Source of the DNA: JBBDLF01 sp040879025
Lineage (GTDB): Bacteria > Pseudomonadota > Gammaproteobacteria > Pseudomonadales > Pseudohongiellaceae
NCBI GenBank assembly: GCA_040879025.1
Contig: JBBDLF010000017.1
Location: forward strand, 61,744 to 125,743
DNA length: 64,000 bases
Reading direction: 5' to 3'
Within the stretch, counting starts at the first letter, position 1; every line of letters begins with the position of its first letter. This document shows positions 45,686-53,618 of the stretch, in pieces. Under the pieces are notes generated by a model. It had not been told where the DNA came from, searched no databases, and worked only from the letters and a program-made list of their open reading frames with translations. Made by a program: the position numbers and the translations under genes.

Positions 45686-46057
45686 TCAGGCGGTATCGTA
45701 TCGTGTCAGCGAGCTCCAGAGCGAGTCCATCAGAGCAGGATCGATATTTTCCAGCATCTGGATCAGGTCTATGCGCCGGGTAACTTCGGCGTCAGTGATA
45801 TCTTCCTGCTCCAGAATCCAGCGATTGAGAGAGATCGCATCTCCGACGCTCATCAGGTAAAGAAGGGCCGACGGTTCATTATTGATCATCCGAACCTGGA
45901 TGGCCGTGACGCCATAAGCCGAGATTTTCGCCAGGCAACTGGCGCGTTCACGAACACCCACACCCAGCTCCACGGGCACCAGACTGTCTCTGTTACCGGA
46001 GTCCTTCACCACCACCTCGCGCTGCCGGAATGCGCTGAATTGAACAACCTCACCCAT
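45686..46057 (-). CDS. Hypothetical protein, 123 residues
   Basis: Start ATG 46057 (MGEVVQFSAFRQREVVVKDS) was preferred over codons further upstream because the upstream extension is rich in Cys, His and Trp and looks non-coding. No signal peptide or membrane helix. The sequence is helical in its second half (AISLNRWILEQEDITDAEV; MLENIDPALMDSLWSSL). I recognise no family. It converges on ygfZ with a 41-base spacer. Confidence 0.6.
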   Translation of the reverse strand: MGEVVQFSAFRQREVVVKDSGNRDSLVPVELGVGVRERASCLAKISAYGVTAIQVRMINNEPSALLYLMSVGDAISLNRWILEQEDITDAEVTRRIDLIQMLENIDPALMDSLWSSLTRYDTA

Positions 46058-46568
46058 GCGTTTCGTCCTTTGTCGTCCCTGTGTCAGTGCTCTGTGTCTC
46101 GCTGCAGGGTCAGTGTGACAGTGCGAACCTGTCCCTGACCGCCAGTACCAGCAATTGTGCTTTCTCGACCTGTACCGGTCAATATATTGATTTATTTGCA
46201 ATTTTTTTGTGAAAAGGAATGCAGAATTACCAGTTATCAATTACTGGAAAGTATAACTTTTCCTGGAATTTCAGTTTTGAAACCAAGCATTCGAACTCAG
46301 GCATGCGCGCGGCCAACGGAACGGAGGCCGATTCATTGTTGCACCGGGCAAACGGCAGGTTTTCCTACGCTGAAACAGGGAAAATTCGCACACGTCGATG
46401 ACTCGTTGCGAGAAACGGCGACCACAGCGTATCGACGGCTGTTTGCCTTTTATCCCGAGCCCTTATTGGTTAATATGGCGGGCTTTCCCAGTCCTTGTTT
46501 CCAGGCCTGCCTCATCAGCAATCGAACAGCAACCCATCGAACGGCAAAGGAATCGCAACCAACAACGC
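46058..46568. promoter_or_regulatory. Upstream region of the molybdenum storage genes
   Basis: 511 bases. The first part (46130-46260) is AT-rich and holds a perfect 12-base palindrome TCAATATATTGA (46179-46190) and a CCAGT/ACTGG inverted repeat (46230-46234 with 46243-46247). From about 46310 to 46447 the sequence is unusually self-complementary (separate entry). No ModE consensus site was recognised. A frame open from 46398 into the first mos gene reads as non-coding sequence. Confidence 0.5.
46310..46447 (+). promoter_or_regulatory. Candidate structured leader RNA upstream of mos genes
   Basis: Helices visible by eye on the plus strand: CGGCC 46310-46314 with GGCCG 46326-46330; GGCAAACGGC 46347-46356 with 46438-46447 (10 pairs, one G-U); TTTTCC 46360-46365 with GGAAAA 46379-46384; TACGCTG 46366-46372 (the loop of that hairpin) with CAGCGTA 46425-46431; and CGTCGAT 46393-46399 with ATCGACG 46431-46437. 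The last two cross, so a pseudoknot or two alternative folds are possible. The segment ends 121 bases before the start codon. It is unproven and not matched to a known riboswitch class. Confidence 0.4.
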
Positions 46569-47384
46569 ATGAGTGATCGACTTCTCACTGCCCTGGGCGA
46601 GGCGCTGGTCACGGGCAGCCTGACCGACAAGGCGCTTCTCGCCAGCACCGACAGCTCCGCTACGTTGCAAATACTACCCGAAGCCAATGTCATCAAGATT
46701 GGGGGTCAAAGTTTCATCGACCGCGGTCGCGCAGCCGTGTTCCCGCTGATCGAAGAGATCAAGGCCAACCTTCCCCACCACAAAATGATCATCGGTACCG
46801 GTGCGGGGACCCGGGCACGGCATGCCTACAGTGTGGGGATCGAACTGGGGATGCCTACCGGCGTTCTCAGTGTACTGGGCACCTTTGTGAGCATGCAGAA
46901 CGCCCGCATGTTGCACTACCTGCTGGCGGATCAGGGAATTCCCTTTATCGAGCCAATCCAGTTTCCGCAATTACCGCTGTACCTGGCCGAGCGGCAGGCG
47001 GTGATATTTTTCGGCATGCCGCCCTATACTTTCTGGCAGCCCAATCCGAAGATCGGACGACTGCCGCCTCACCGCACTGATACCGGCACCTGGCTCATCA
47101 GCGAAACGTTCGGTGCCCGCTCCATGATCTACGTGAAGGACGAAGACGGGCTGTATACCGCGGATCCGAAGAAGCAACGAGATGCCAAATTCATTCCCCG
47201 CATAACTGTCTCGGAACTGCAGGAACTGGATTTACACGATCTTGTCGTGGAACGCAGTGTGCTCGAGATGATGAAAAATGCGAAGAACCGCCGCCGCATT
47301 CAGATAATCAACGGGCTGGTGCCCGGCAATCTGGGCCGGGCGCTGAACGGTGAGAACATCGGCACGGTAATCACGGCTGACTGA
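46569..47384 (+). CDS. Molybdenum storage protein subunit, MosB-like
   Basis: 271 residues with the amino-acid-kinase fold. In Azotobacter vinelandii the MosA/MosB hetero-hexamer stores about a hundred Mo atoms as polyoxomolybdate clusters and uses ATP. The match to MosB as I remember it is strong along the whole length: VIKIGGQSFIDRGRAAVFPL (about residues 37-56), IIGTGAGTRARHAYSV, MPPYTFW, PPHRTDTGTWLISETFG, FVKDEDGLYTADPK-like VKDEDGLYTADPKKQRD, and a C-terminal IINGLVPGNLGRALNGENIG. It also resembles UMP kinase, but it lacks the UMPK-specific blocks. ATG 46569 gives MosB-like length; the Shine-Dalgarno is weak. No nif or mod genes are nearby. Confidence 0.85.
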   Translation: MSDRLLTALGEALVTGSLTDKALLASTDSSATLQILPEANVIKIGGQSFIDRGRAAVFPLIEEIKANLPHHKMIIGTGAGTRARHAYSVGIELGMPTGVLSVLGTFVSMQNARMLHYLLADQGIPFIEPIQFPQLPLYLAERQAVIFFGMPPYTFWQPNPKIGRLPPHRTDTGTWLISETFGARSMIYVKDEDGLYTADPKKQRDAKFIPRITVSELQELDLHDLVVERSVLEMMKNAKNRRRIQIINGLVPGNLGRALNGENIGTVITAD

Positions 47385-47426
47385 TGCAGGGGCCCATCAC
47401 TGACTTTGACTCACATTTGAGCCGCT

Positions 47427-48314
47427 ATGACTGATAAATTCGATCACCAACACCATATGCGTTCCCTGCTGGCGCGGGAGAGCCTGCTCGACAAGGACGT
47501 GATGGCCGCCACGGAAACGCCGGTGGTACGCATGTTACCCGACGTGCATGTGGTCAAGATCGGTGGGCGTTCGATTATTGAGGGTGGCCGTGACACGGTG
47601 ATGCCGTTGGTGAAGTCGCTTGGTGAAGTTCTGCAGCGGGAAAAAGTGATATTCGGCGTTGGCGGTGGCGGGCGTTCCCGGCACGTGTTCGCCGTGGGGC
47701 TCGACCTGCAATTGCCTACCGGCGTACTGGCTGAATTATCAGTCGCCGATGCACTGGGAAACGCGCATATTCTGGGAACGCTGCTGGCGCCTCACGGCGT
47801 GGTGGCTGTTCCTCCGGAAATATTCGGACACCTGCTACCCCTGTTCATTCACTCGGTGCCGGGTGTCATCTTTAATGGCGTGCCTCCCTACTCGCTGTGG
47901 GAGCATCCACCGGAAATCGGCAAAATTCCGCCTCACAGAACCGATACCGGATGTCTGATTCTGGCGGAATGCTTTGGGTGCAAATCCGTCACTTTGGTGA
48001 AAGACGTCCGGGGACTTTATACGGAAGATCCGAAACACAAACCCGACGCTGAATTTATCGATCGAATCACCGTGGCGGAATTGCGAGCGCGGCAACTGCC
48101 CACGCTGCCTTTTGATGAACTGTTGCTGGATGTACTGGAAACAGCCAGACTGGTGAAACAGTTTCAGATTGTCGACGGTCGTGTTCCGGCCAATGTCTCC
48201 CGCGCCATGGCCGGCGAGCATGTCGGTACCATTGTTGTTGCCGACGATGTGCTTGCCGACGATGTGCTTGCGGACGATGTGCTTGCGGACGGCAATTTCG
48301 CAAACGTGGAGTAG
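47427..48314 (+). CDS. Molybdenum storage protein subunit, MosA-like, with repeat tail
   Basis: 295 residues, 42 bases after the MosB-like gene and clearly its paralogue: VVKIGGRSIIEGGRDTVMPL, GVGGGGRSRHVFAVGLDLQL, IPPHRTDTGCLILAECFGC, VKDVRGLYTEDPKHK, VDGRVPANVSRAMAGEHVG. HVFSVGLDLGLP-type sequence in this position is a MosA feature, so it is probably the alpha partner. The C-terminus, where known subunits end soon after the EHVGT segment, continues with three copies of ADDVL from an exact 15-base repeat. That the two proteins form one storage complex is inferred from pairing. Confidence 0.82.
   Translation: MTDKFDHQHHMRSLLARESLLDKDVMAATETPVVRMLPDVHVVKIGGRSIIEGGRDTVMPLVKSLGEVLQREKVIFGVGGGGRSRHVFAVGLDLQLPTGVLAELSVADALGNAHILGTLLAPHGVVAVPPEIFGHLLPLFIHSVPGVIFNGVPPYSLWEHPPEIGKIPPHRTDTGCLILAECFGCKSVTLVKDVRGLYTEDPKHKPDAEFIDRITVAELRARQLPTLPFDELLLDVLETARLVKQFQIVDGRVPANVSRAMAGEHVGTIVVADDVLADDVLADDVLADGNFANVE
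48240..48284 (+). repeat. Three tandem 15-bp repeats in the mosA-like gene
   Basis: Three consecutive units of GCS-GAC-GAT-GTG-CTT, differing only at the third base of the first codon, encode Ala-Asp-Asp-Val-Leu three times; a partial fourth unit (GCGGAC) follows. In-frame length change by slippage would not disturb the reading frame. Confidence 0.95.
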
Positions 48315-48352
48315 CGTATTTTGAGATTTTCTTTTCCCATGAGCGTAGTACG

Positions 48353-49894
48353 ATGATCACGCGGCGTAAAACCCTGAAGATGATGGGAGTCGGTGCCGCG
48401 GGCCTGGCCGGCAGCCTGACCATTCCCTGGTTTGCACGGGCCCAGCCGCCGCAGAATTTTGACAATGAACTTAAGATTCCGGAATTGCTGACCGGCGACA
48501 ATACGGATGCCGGAAAGCTTGTTTCGCTGAAGTTACAACGTGGCGTCACGGAATTTTTCCCGGGCATCAGTACCGATACCCTCGGAGTGAACGGCAGCTA
48601 CCTGGGTCCCACTCTGCGACTGCGTAACGACGAACTCGTGCGTTTGCGGGTACACAACACGCTCGGTGAGCCATCAGCGATTCACTGGCACGGCCTGCAT
48701 GTGCCGGCGAGGTCCGACGGCGGGCCCAATCAGATTTTTCAGCATAACCAGACCTGGGATCCGTTGATTCAGGTGATGCAGACTGCCGGCACCTACTGGT
48801 ATCACTCTCACATGCTGCACAGGACTGCCGAGCAGGTTTACCGTGGGCTTGCGGGCATGATTATCGTTGATGACGAAGTGAGCGACCGGCTCGACATTCC
48901 GTCACGTTACGGTATCGATGACATCCCTCTGATTTTGCAGGATCGCCGTTTTGCCGAGGACGGCTCGTTTCGCTACATGGGCACCTACGGCGATATCATC
49001 AAGGGCATGCGGGGCGACACCATTCTGGTTAATGGTACCAGTTCACCCTATTTGAACGCCACCACCTCGAAACTGCGTCTGCGCCTGCTCAATGCAGCCA
49101 ATGCCCGCACATTTACCCTGGCCTTCAGCGATGACCGGCGGTTTGTGCAGATCGCCAGCGACGGCGGGTTTCTGGAACGGCCGATCGACATGAATTCCGT
49201 TGTGTTATCTCCCGGGGAGCGGGCGGAAATCATCGTGGACCTGAGTGACGGGGCGCCGGTGACCCTGGTGAATGTGCCGCAAACGCCAACCTATCCCCGC
49301 TATCCCGGCGCGATGAGTGAACTGATGCGGGAGATGAATATTGAAGCGTTTGATATGCTGGCGATTCGCCCGCAATCAGCGCGGGAAGCCAGTGCGGAAG
49401 TCCCTGCGGAAATGACCCGAATCCATCGGCTCACCGCCAATGATGCCGTGAAAACCCGCCGCTTTCGGCTCGCCATGGGTTACGGTCCCCGTAGCGGAGA
49501 GGACATGGGTCCCGGCACCGGCTATCGGAACGGTTATGGTGGCGGCCACGGCGGTGGAAATTTCTCCATTAATGGCCGCAAGATGGTCTCGCAGTTTATC
49601 AACGAGGAAGTGCGTCTGGGTGATACGGAAATCTGGGAAGTGGTCAACGAGTCACCGATGATCCATCCGTTTCATATACACAGCACCCAGTTTCAGGTGC
49701 TCGACCGCAACGGCGAACCACCGCCGCCCAATGAAATGGGACTGAAGGACACGGTGAAAGTGCGGTCGGGTGAAACCGTTCGCATTCTGATAAGTTTCCG
49801 CGATTTTTCCGATGCGGAAAATACCTACATGTACCACTGCCATAACCTGGAACATGAGGACCGCGGCATGATGGGCCAGTTTCTGGTGATTTAG
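48353..49894 (+). CDS. Tat-exported multicopper oxidase, CueO-like
   Basis: 513 residues in three cupredoxin domains. The N-terminus is a twin-arginine signal (TRRKTLKMMGVGAAGLAGSL). All copper motifs are present: HWHGLHVP, YWYHSHMLHRTAEQVYRGLAG, HPFHIHSTQFQVL and YHCHNLEHEDRGMM, the last giving the type 1 Cys, His and Met ligands. A Gly/His/Met-containing loop (about residues 385-405) sits where CueO carries its Met-rich insert. It probably oxidises Cu(I), phenols or bilirubin-like compounds in the periplasm. It follows the mosA-like gene by 38 bases and may share its transcript. Confidence 0.9.
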   Translation: MITRRKTLKMMGVGAAGLAGSLTIPWFARAQPPQNFDNELKIPELLTGDNTDAGKLVSLKLQRGVTEFFPGISTDTLGVNGSYLGPTLRLRNDELVRLRVHNTLGEPSAIHWHGLHVPARSDGGPNQIFQHNQTWDPLIQVMQTAGTYWYHSHMLHRTAEQVYRGLAGMIIVDDEVSDRLDIPSRYGIDDIPLILQDRRFAEDGSFRYMGTYGDIIKGMRGDTILVNGTSSPYLNATTSKLRLRLLNAANARTFTLAFSDDRRFVQIASDGGFLERPIDMNSVVLSPGERAEIIVDLSDGAPVTLVNVPQTPTYPRYPGAMSELMREMNIEAFDMLAIRPQSAREASAEVPAEMTRIHRLTANDAVKTRRFRLAMGYGPRSGEDMGPGTGYRNGYGGGHGGGNFSINGRKMVSQFINEEVRLGDTEIWEVVNESPMIHPFHIHSTQFQVLDRNGEPPPPNEMGLKDTVKVRSGETVRILISFRDFSDAENTYMYHCHNLEHEDRGMMGQFLVI

Positions 49895-49957
49895 GGGGGT
49901 CTGGTTGACGTTCTCGGGACCAGGCTTGGGTTCAGGTTTTTGAATACCCCCTGCCCT

Positions 49958-50563
49958 TCAGAAACGTCGGCCGTCACGCCGGAATCTGCTTTCTTCAAGC
50001 CACCGTGAACCGGTCCAGCGGAAAGTCTCACCGCGATTATTGATGACACGGGGGTGTTCGAAGTTGCCCTCTATTTCCACGGCCCCGCCGGGCATTCGCT
50101 GCCAGCCGCGCCCGTTCCATCGATAAATACTGTAGCCACCCGACCGCCTGTCGGTACCGATAACCCAACCGTCGGCAACATCCTGCGCGGAACCCGGAAG
50201 CCGTTGCCAGTGATTGCCAACCCAACGGTAAATTTCATAACGGTTATTCACCAGCCAGGGACTCTCGTAATGCCCACCCATGCGAACTCCGCTACCCGGC
50301 ATTTGCTGCCAGCCGCGACCAGCGCGGCGATAGATACTGTAGCCGCCTGATTCCGGCCTGCCACCGATGAACCAGCCCTCGGTACTGTCAATGCTTTGGC
50401 CGGCGCCGAAACCGGCGCGGCCCGAACTCCAACGGTCAAAGCCGAAACGGTCATCAGCGCCGACATGGGAACCGGAGACAAGCAACAACAGCACGATCAG
50501 CGCCACGCAGACATCCGTCCTTCTATGGCGCGGCGGTTTCAAACCTGTGAAATGCCTTTGCAT
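49958..50563 (-). CDS. Secreted tectonin-like repeat protein
   Basis: 201 residues from ATG 50563, which has a GAGGAG Shine-Dalgarno. After an Arg-rich N-terminus, a hydrophobic signal segment (VCVALIVLLLLVSGSHVGAD) leads to export. The mature part is four imperfect repeats of about 35 residues with the core GGYSIYRWNGRGWQRMPG, typical of tectonin/TECPR beta-propeller blades that bind sugars or lipids in other organisms. Function unknown. It is convergent with the multicopper oxidase gene. Confidence 0.75.
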   Translation of the reverse strand: MQRHFTGLKPPRHRRTDVCVALIVLLLLVSGSHVGADDRFGFDRWSSGRAGFGAGQSIDSTEGWFIGGRPESGGYSIYRRAGRGWQQMPGSGVRMGGHYESPWLVNNRYEIYRWVGNHWQRLPGSAQDVADGWVIGTDRRSGGYSIYRWNGRGWQRMPGGAVEIEGNFEHPRVINNRGETFRWTGSRWLEESRFRRDGRRF

Positions 50564-50651
50564 GTTAATCTCCTCGTGATCCACTCTGGGCTTTAGGCTT
50601 TCCCTCAGCATAAACCTCGAAGATGTACAGAAGATTAACAGCGCAGGAACA

Positions 50652-51470
50652 TCAATCCGGTTTGCGGAATTTCATCGTCATACGGTCACTCTCACCTATC
50701 GCCGTATACCTGGCGCGGTCAGTGTCTCCCAGACGCAAACTCGGGGGCAGCGTCCAGACGCCCTGCGGATAATCCTTGGTGTCTCGCCCATTGGCATTGA
50801 TTTCGGATTTCTCGACGAATTCGAACCCCGCCGCCTGCGCCAACTCGATCACCTTCGCTTCGGTCACATAGCCGCTGGTTGACATGAATTCCATGCTGCT
50901 GCCTTCCGGAGCCCGGTGCTCGACCACGCCCAGAATACCACCCGGTTTTAGTGCCGCATAAAACGTGTCAAAAAACTCAGGCGCCTGGTCCGCCATTATC
51001 CAGTTGTGTACATTGCGAAAGGTAAGCGCCATGTCGGCACTCTCCGCCGGTGCAATAACCACCTCATGCGGGGGATTCAAATGCCGCACGGTGATTCTGC
51101 CGTACCGGTCCGGATCGGTCGCGATCTTGTCTTCGAATGCCCGCAGATTGGGAGGCATGTAGGACAAACTCGCGTTGGGAGAGAAATGGGCGGCATAGAA
51201 TTTGCCCTGGTCCCTGACGTACGGCGCGATAATTTCGGTATACCAACCCGTTGACGGCAGTATTTCCACCACGGTCATGTCGGGCTGCAATCCAAAAAAA
51301 GCCAGTGTCTCCATCGGATTTCTGAATTCATTGCGCGCGATGTTGGTATCGCTGCGGTGCGACCCTTCCGCCAATTGGCGAAGCGTCGCGGCATCCGCCA
51401 CAGCGGTTTGCGAATGCAGACTCATCAGTAGAACAAATGGAACAAGCTTTAATCCTGTCAGTATTTTCAT
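50652..51470 (-). CDS. Exported methyltransferase-like protein (COG4798 type)
   Basis: 272 residues from ATG 51470 (AAGG 7 bases upstream). A clear signal peptide (MKILTGLKLVPFVLLMSLHS, cleavage near AVADA) precedes a class I methyltransferase-like fold: MTVVEILPSTGWYTEIIAPY in the SAM-binding position, LRAFEDKIATDPDRYG, ADMALTFRNVHNW, and LKPGGILGVVEHRAPEG. The GxGxG loop is degenerate (PSTGWY). SAM is not expected in the periplasm, so the true activity is unclear. Confidence 0.75.
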   Translation of the reverse strand: MKILTGLKLVPFVLLMSLHSQTAVADAATLRQLAEGSHRSDTNIARNEFRNPMETLAFFGLQPDMTVVEILPSTGWYTEIIAPYVRDQGKFYAAHFSPNASLSYMPPNLRAFEDKIATDPDRYGRITVRHLNPPHEVVIAPAESADMALTFRNVHNWIMADQAPEFFDTFYAALKPGGILGVVEHRAPEGSSMEFMSTSGYVTEAKVIELAQAAGFEFVEKSEINANGRDTKDYPQGVWTLPPSLRLGDTDRARYTAIGESDRMTMKFRKPD

Positions 51471-51637
51471 AGCCAGACCTTCATTTATTGAATAAGCAGA
51501 TTGCAGTATAAAAGAATCAGGCGGTGTCTGTCCCTTTGCCTTCATCGCCCACCCCGCTCCTACCCCGGTGACTTGCCAGCACGACGCTCCCCCTATATCC
51601 TTCCCCTGTCGCAAACCAACACCATAAGGATTCTGTA

Positions 51638-52609
51638 ATGCCCAAAGCGATTGTTGTAGAACAAACCGGCGCGCCGTCCGTAATGAAGTGGCAGGAGATC
51701 AAACCCGGAAAACCCAGGAAAGGCCATGTGAGAGTTCGCGCGCTTGCCGTAGGAGTCAACTTTATTGATATTTACCAGCGTAGCGGCCTCTACCCGATGC
51801 AGACACCGTTTACCCCTGGTGGCGAAATGTGCGGAATTATAGAAACCGTCGGCAAGGGAGTGCGAGGTTTGAAGGAAGGCGACCGGGTGGCTACCGGTAC
51901 CGGCGCGGGATGCTATGCGGAAGTGGCCAATATCGACGCCGGCAAGCTGGTGAAAGTCCCCGACGATATCCCTGATGAAGTTGCCGCCGCGATGATGCTC
52001 AAGGGAATGACCGTGCAGTATCTTATTCGTCAGATATACAAGGTTAAAAAAGGCGATACGATTCTGGTTCATGCCGCCGCCGGCGGTGTGGGCCTGATAC
52101 TGTGCCAGTGGGCAAAATCCCTCGGGGCTACTGTGATCGGCACGGTCAGTTCTCCCGCCAAAGCCAGGCTGGCGCGGGCTCACGGCTGCGATTATCCCAT
52201 CGACTACACCAAGCAGGACTTTGTCAAACGCGTAAAAGCCATCACCAAAGGCAAAATGGTTCCCGTGGTTTACGATTCGGTAGGCAAGGACACCTTTCCC
52301 GCGTCGCTGGACTGCCTGCGCAAGTTTGGTCTCTTTGTCAGCTACGGAAATGCCTCCGGACCTGTGCCGGCCTTCAGCCCGATGCTGCTGGCGCAGAAAG
52401 GCTCACTGATGATGACGCGCCCTACCCTGTTCAATTTTGTCAGCACTCCGGCGGAATTGCGCAAGTGTGCCGGCGACCTGTTCAAGGTGGTGCAGTCGGG
52501 CAAGGTGAAAATCGAGGTGAACCAGACCTATCCGCTGAAAAAAGCGGCGCGGGCGCACCGCGATCTGGCGGCAAGGAAAACAACCGGTTCGATTGTGCTG
52601 ATACCCTGA
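51638..52609 (+). CDS. NADPH:quinone oxidoreductase (zinc-less MDR family)
   Basis: 323 residues, zeta-crystallin/QorA type medium-chain reductase. Substrate domain (VGVNFIDIYQRSGLYPM; FTPGGEMCGIIETVGKGV) and NADPH-binding Rossmann fold (ILVHAAAGGVGLILCQWAKS; GATVIGTVSSPAKARLARAH). The Cys ligands of zinc-dependent alcohol dehydrogenases are absent. It probably reduces quinones or reactive carbonyls in the cytoplasm. Transcribed alone. Confidence 0.9.
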   Translation: MPKAIVVEQTGAPSVMKWQEIKPGKPRKGHVRVRALAVGVNFIDIYQRSGLYPMQTPFTPGGEMCGIIETVGKGVRGLKEGDRVATGTGAGCYAEVANIDAGKLVKVPDDIPDEVAAAMMLKGMTVQYLIRQIYKVKKGDTILVHAAAGGVGLILCQWAKSLGATVIGTVSSPAKARLARAHGCDYPIDYTKQDFVKRVKAITKGKMVPVVYDSVGKDTFPASLDCLRKFGLFVSYGNASGPVPAFSPMLLAQKGSLMMTRPTLFNFVSTPAELRKCAGDLFKVVQSGKVKIEVNQTYPLKKAARAHRDLAARKTTGSIVLIP

Positions 52610-52679
52610 CCGCCGCAACCCGAGGGCTGTTCGCCTGACTACATCATCAGAACCGCGTCAGCCGTCGACCGGCCTGCAT

Positions 52680-53618
52680 TCATGGACGCGTATCGGGATT
52701 GATTCCCTCCCGGACCGGAGGCGTCAGGTCTTCCCGCGTCACGTTCAGTGCAAGAACAGCGGCGCCGGCAATGTAGATGGAAGAGTAGGTTCCCGCCACG
52801 ATACCTACGGTGAGAGCGATAGCAAACCCCCTGAGCGCCTCACCGCCGATCAACAACATGGTAACAACCACCATCAAGGTTGTACCGGAAGTTACCAGGG
52901 TTCGACTCAGCGTCTGATTAATTGACAGGTTTATCAGTTGTTCCGGCGTGCCCTTGCGAACCAGCCGAAAGTTCTCCCTGATACGGTCGGCGACAATGAT
53001 CGTATCATTCAGCGAGTAGCCGATAACGGCGAGTACGGCGGCGAGAATCGACAAGTCAACCTGTAGCCGGAACAATGAAAAATAACCGATCGTAATGATC
53101 ACGTCATGCACCAGGGCCGCCACCGCGCCCACGGCAAATTTGAACTGAAACCTGACTGTGATGTAAAGCATGATGCATGCCAGCGCCACCAGCAGTCCCA
53201 GTCCGCTTTGTTCAGCCAGATCGGCCCCGGCCTTGGCACTGACAAAGTCCGATCCCAGCAGAATGACATCCCCGTAACCGGTGTCTCGAAGTAAGGCGGT
53301 TATCTCTTCCCCGGTTTCCACAGCCGCCGCGGCCTGGTTGGCCTGGTCGAGCAAATCCAGCGGCAGTACGATGCGGATGTCCCTCTCTGAGCCAAAAGTG
53401 ACCACCTGCACCTCATCGTAGCCGTTGTCCGACAGCGTCGCGGAAACCTCTTCGAGATTCACCGCCTGGGAAAACGAGAGTCTCACCGCTATTCCGGAGG
53501 TGAAGTCGAGGCCGAATTGCAGCGAATTGAACAGAAGGGATAACAGGGCCACCAGAATCAAAATCCCTGAACCGAAGCTGGCGAGTCGGCGCTTCCCCAT
53601 GAAATCAAACTGCTTCAC
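52680..53618 (-). CDS. secF: Protein translocase subunit SecF, without adjacent secD
   Basis: Proton-driven RND-like partner of SecD at the Sec channel. GTG 53618 (VKQFDFMGKRR) was chosen because AAGGA lies 7 bases upstream; an ATG six codons earlier has no Shine-Dalgarno. 312 residues: first helix (about 12-30), periplasmic P1-like domain with FGLDFTSGIAVRLSF, then five helices containing VIGYSLNDTIIVADRIREN (about 204-222). The usual DFTGG is DFTSG here. SecF is normally directly after secD; there is no secD in this window, so this may be a second, divergent copy. Confidence 0.88.
   Translation of the reverse strand: MKQFDFMGKRRLASFGSGILILVALLSLLFNSLQFGLDFTSGIAVRLSFSQAVNLEEVSATLSDNGYDEVQVVTFGSERDIRIVLPLDLLDQANQAAAAVETGEEITALLRDTGYGDVILLGSDFVSAKAGADLAEQSGLGLLVALACIMLYITVRFQFKFAVGAVAALVHDVIITIGYFSLFRLQVDLSILAAVLAVIGYSLNDTIIVADRIRENFRLVRKGTPEQLINLSINQTLSRTLVTSGTTLMVVVTMLLIGGEALRGFAIALTVGIVAGTYSSIYIAGAAVLALNVTREDLTPPVREGINPDTRP

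Noticed and set aside
46310..46447. Assignment of the mos leader to the Moco/tungsten-cofactor riboswitch class
   Set aside because: I could not find the conserved sequence blocks of that RNA; only the pairing pattern is supported.
46398..46568. 57-codon N-terminal extension of the MosB-like gene
   Set aside because: The extension has no family match, covers the self-complementary leader segment and gives a protein longer than known MosB; ATG 46569 gives the expected length.
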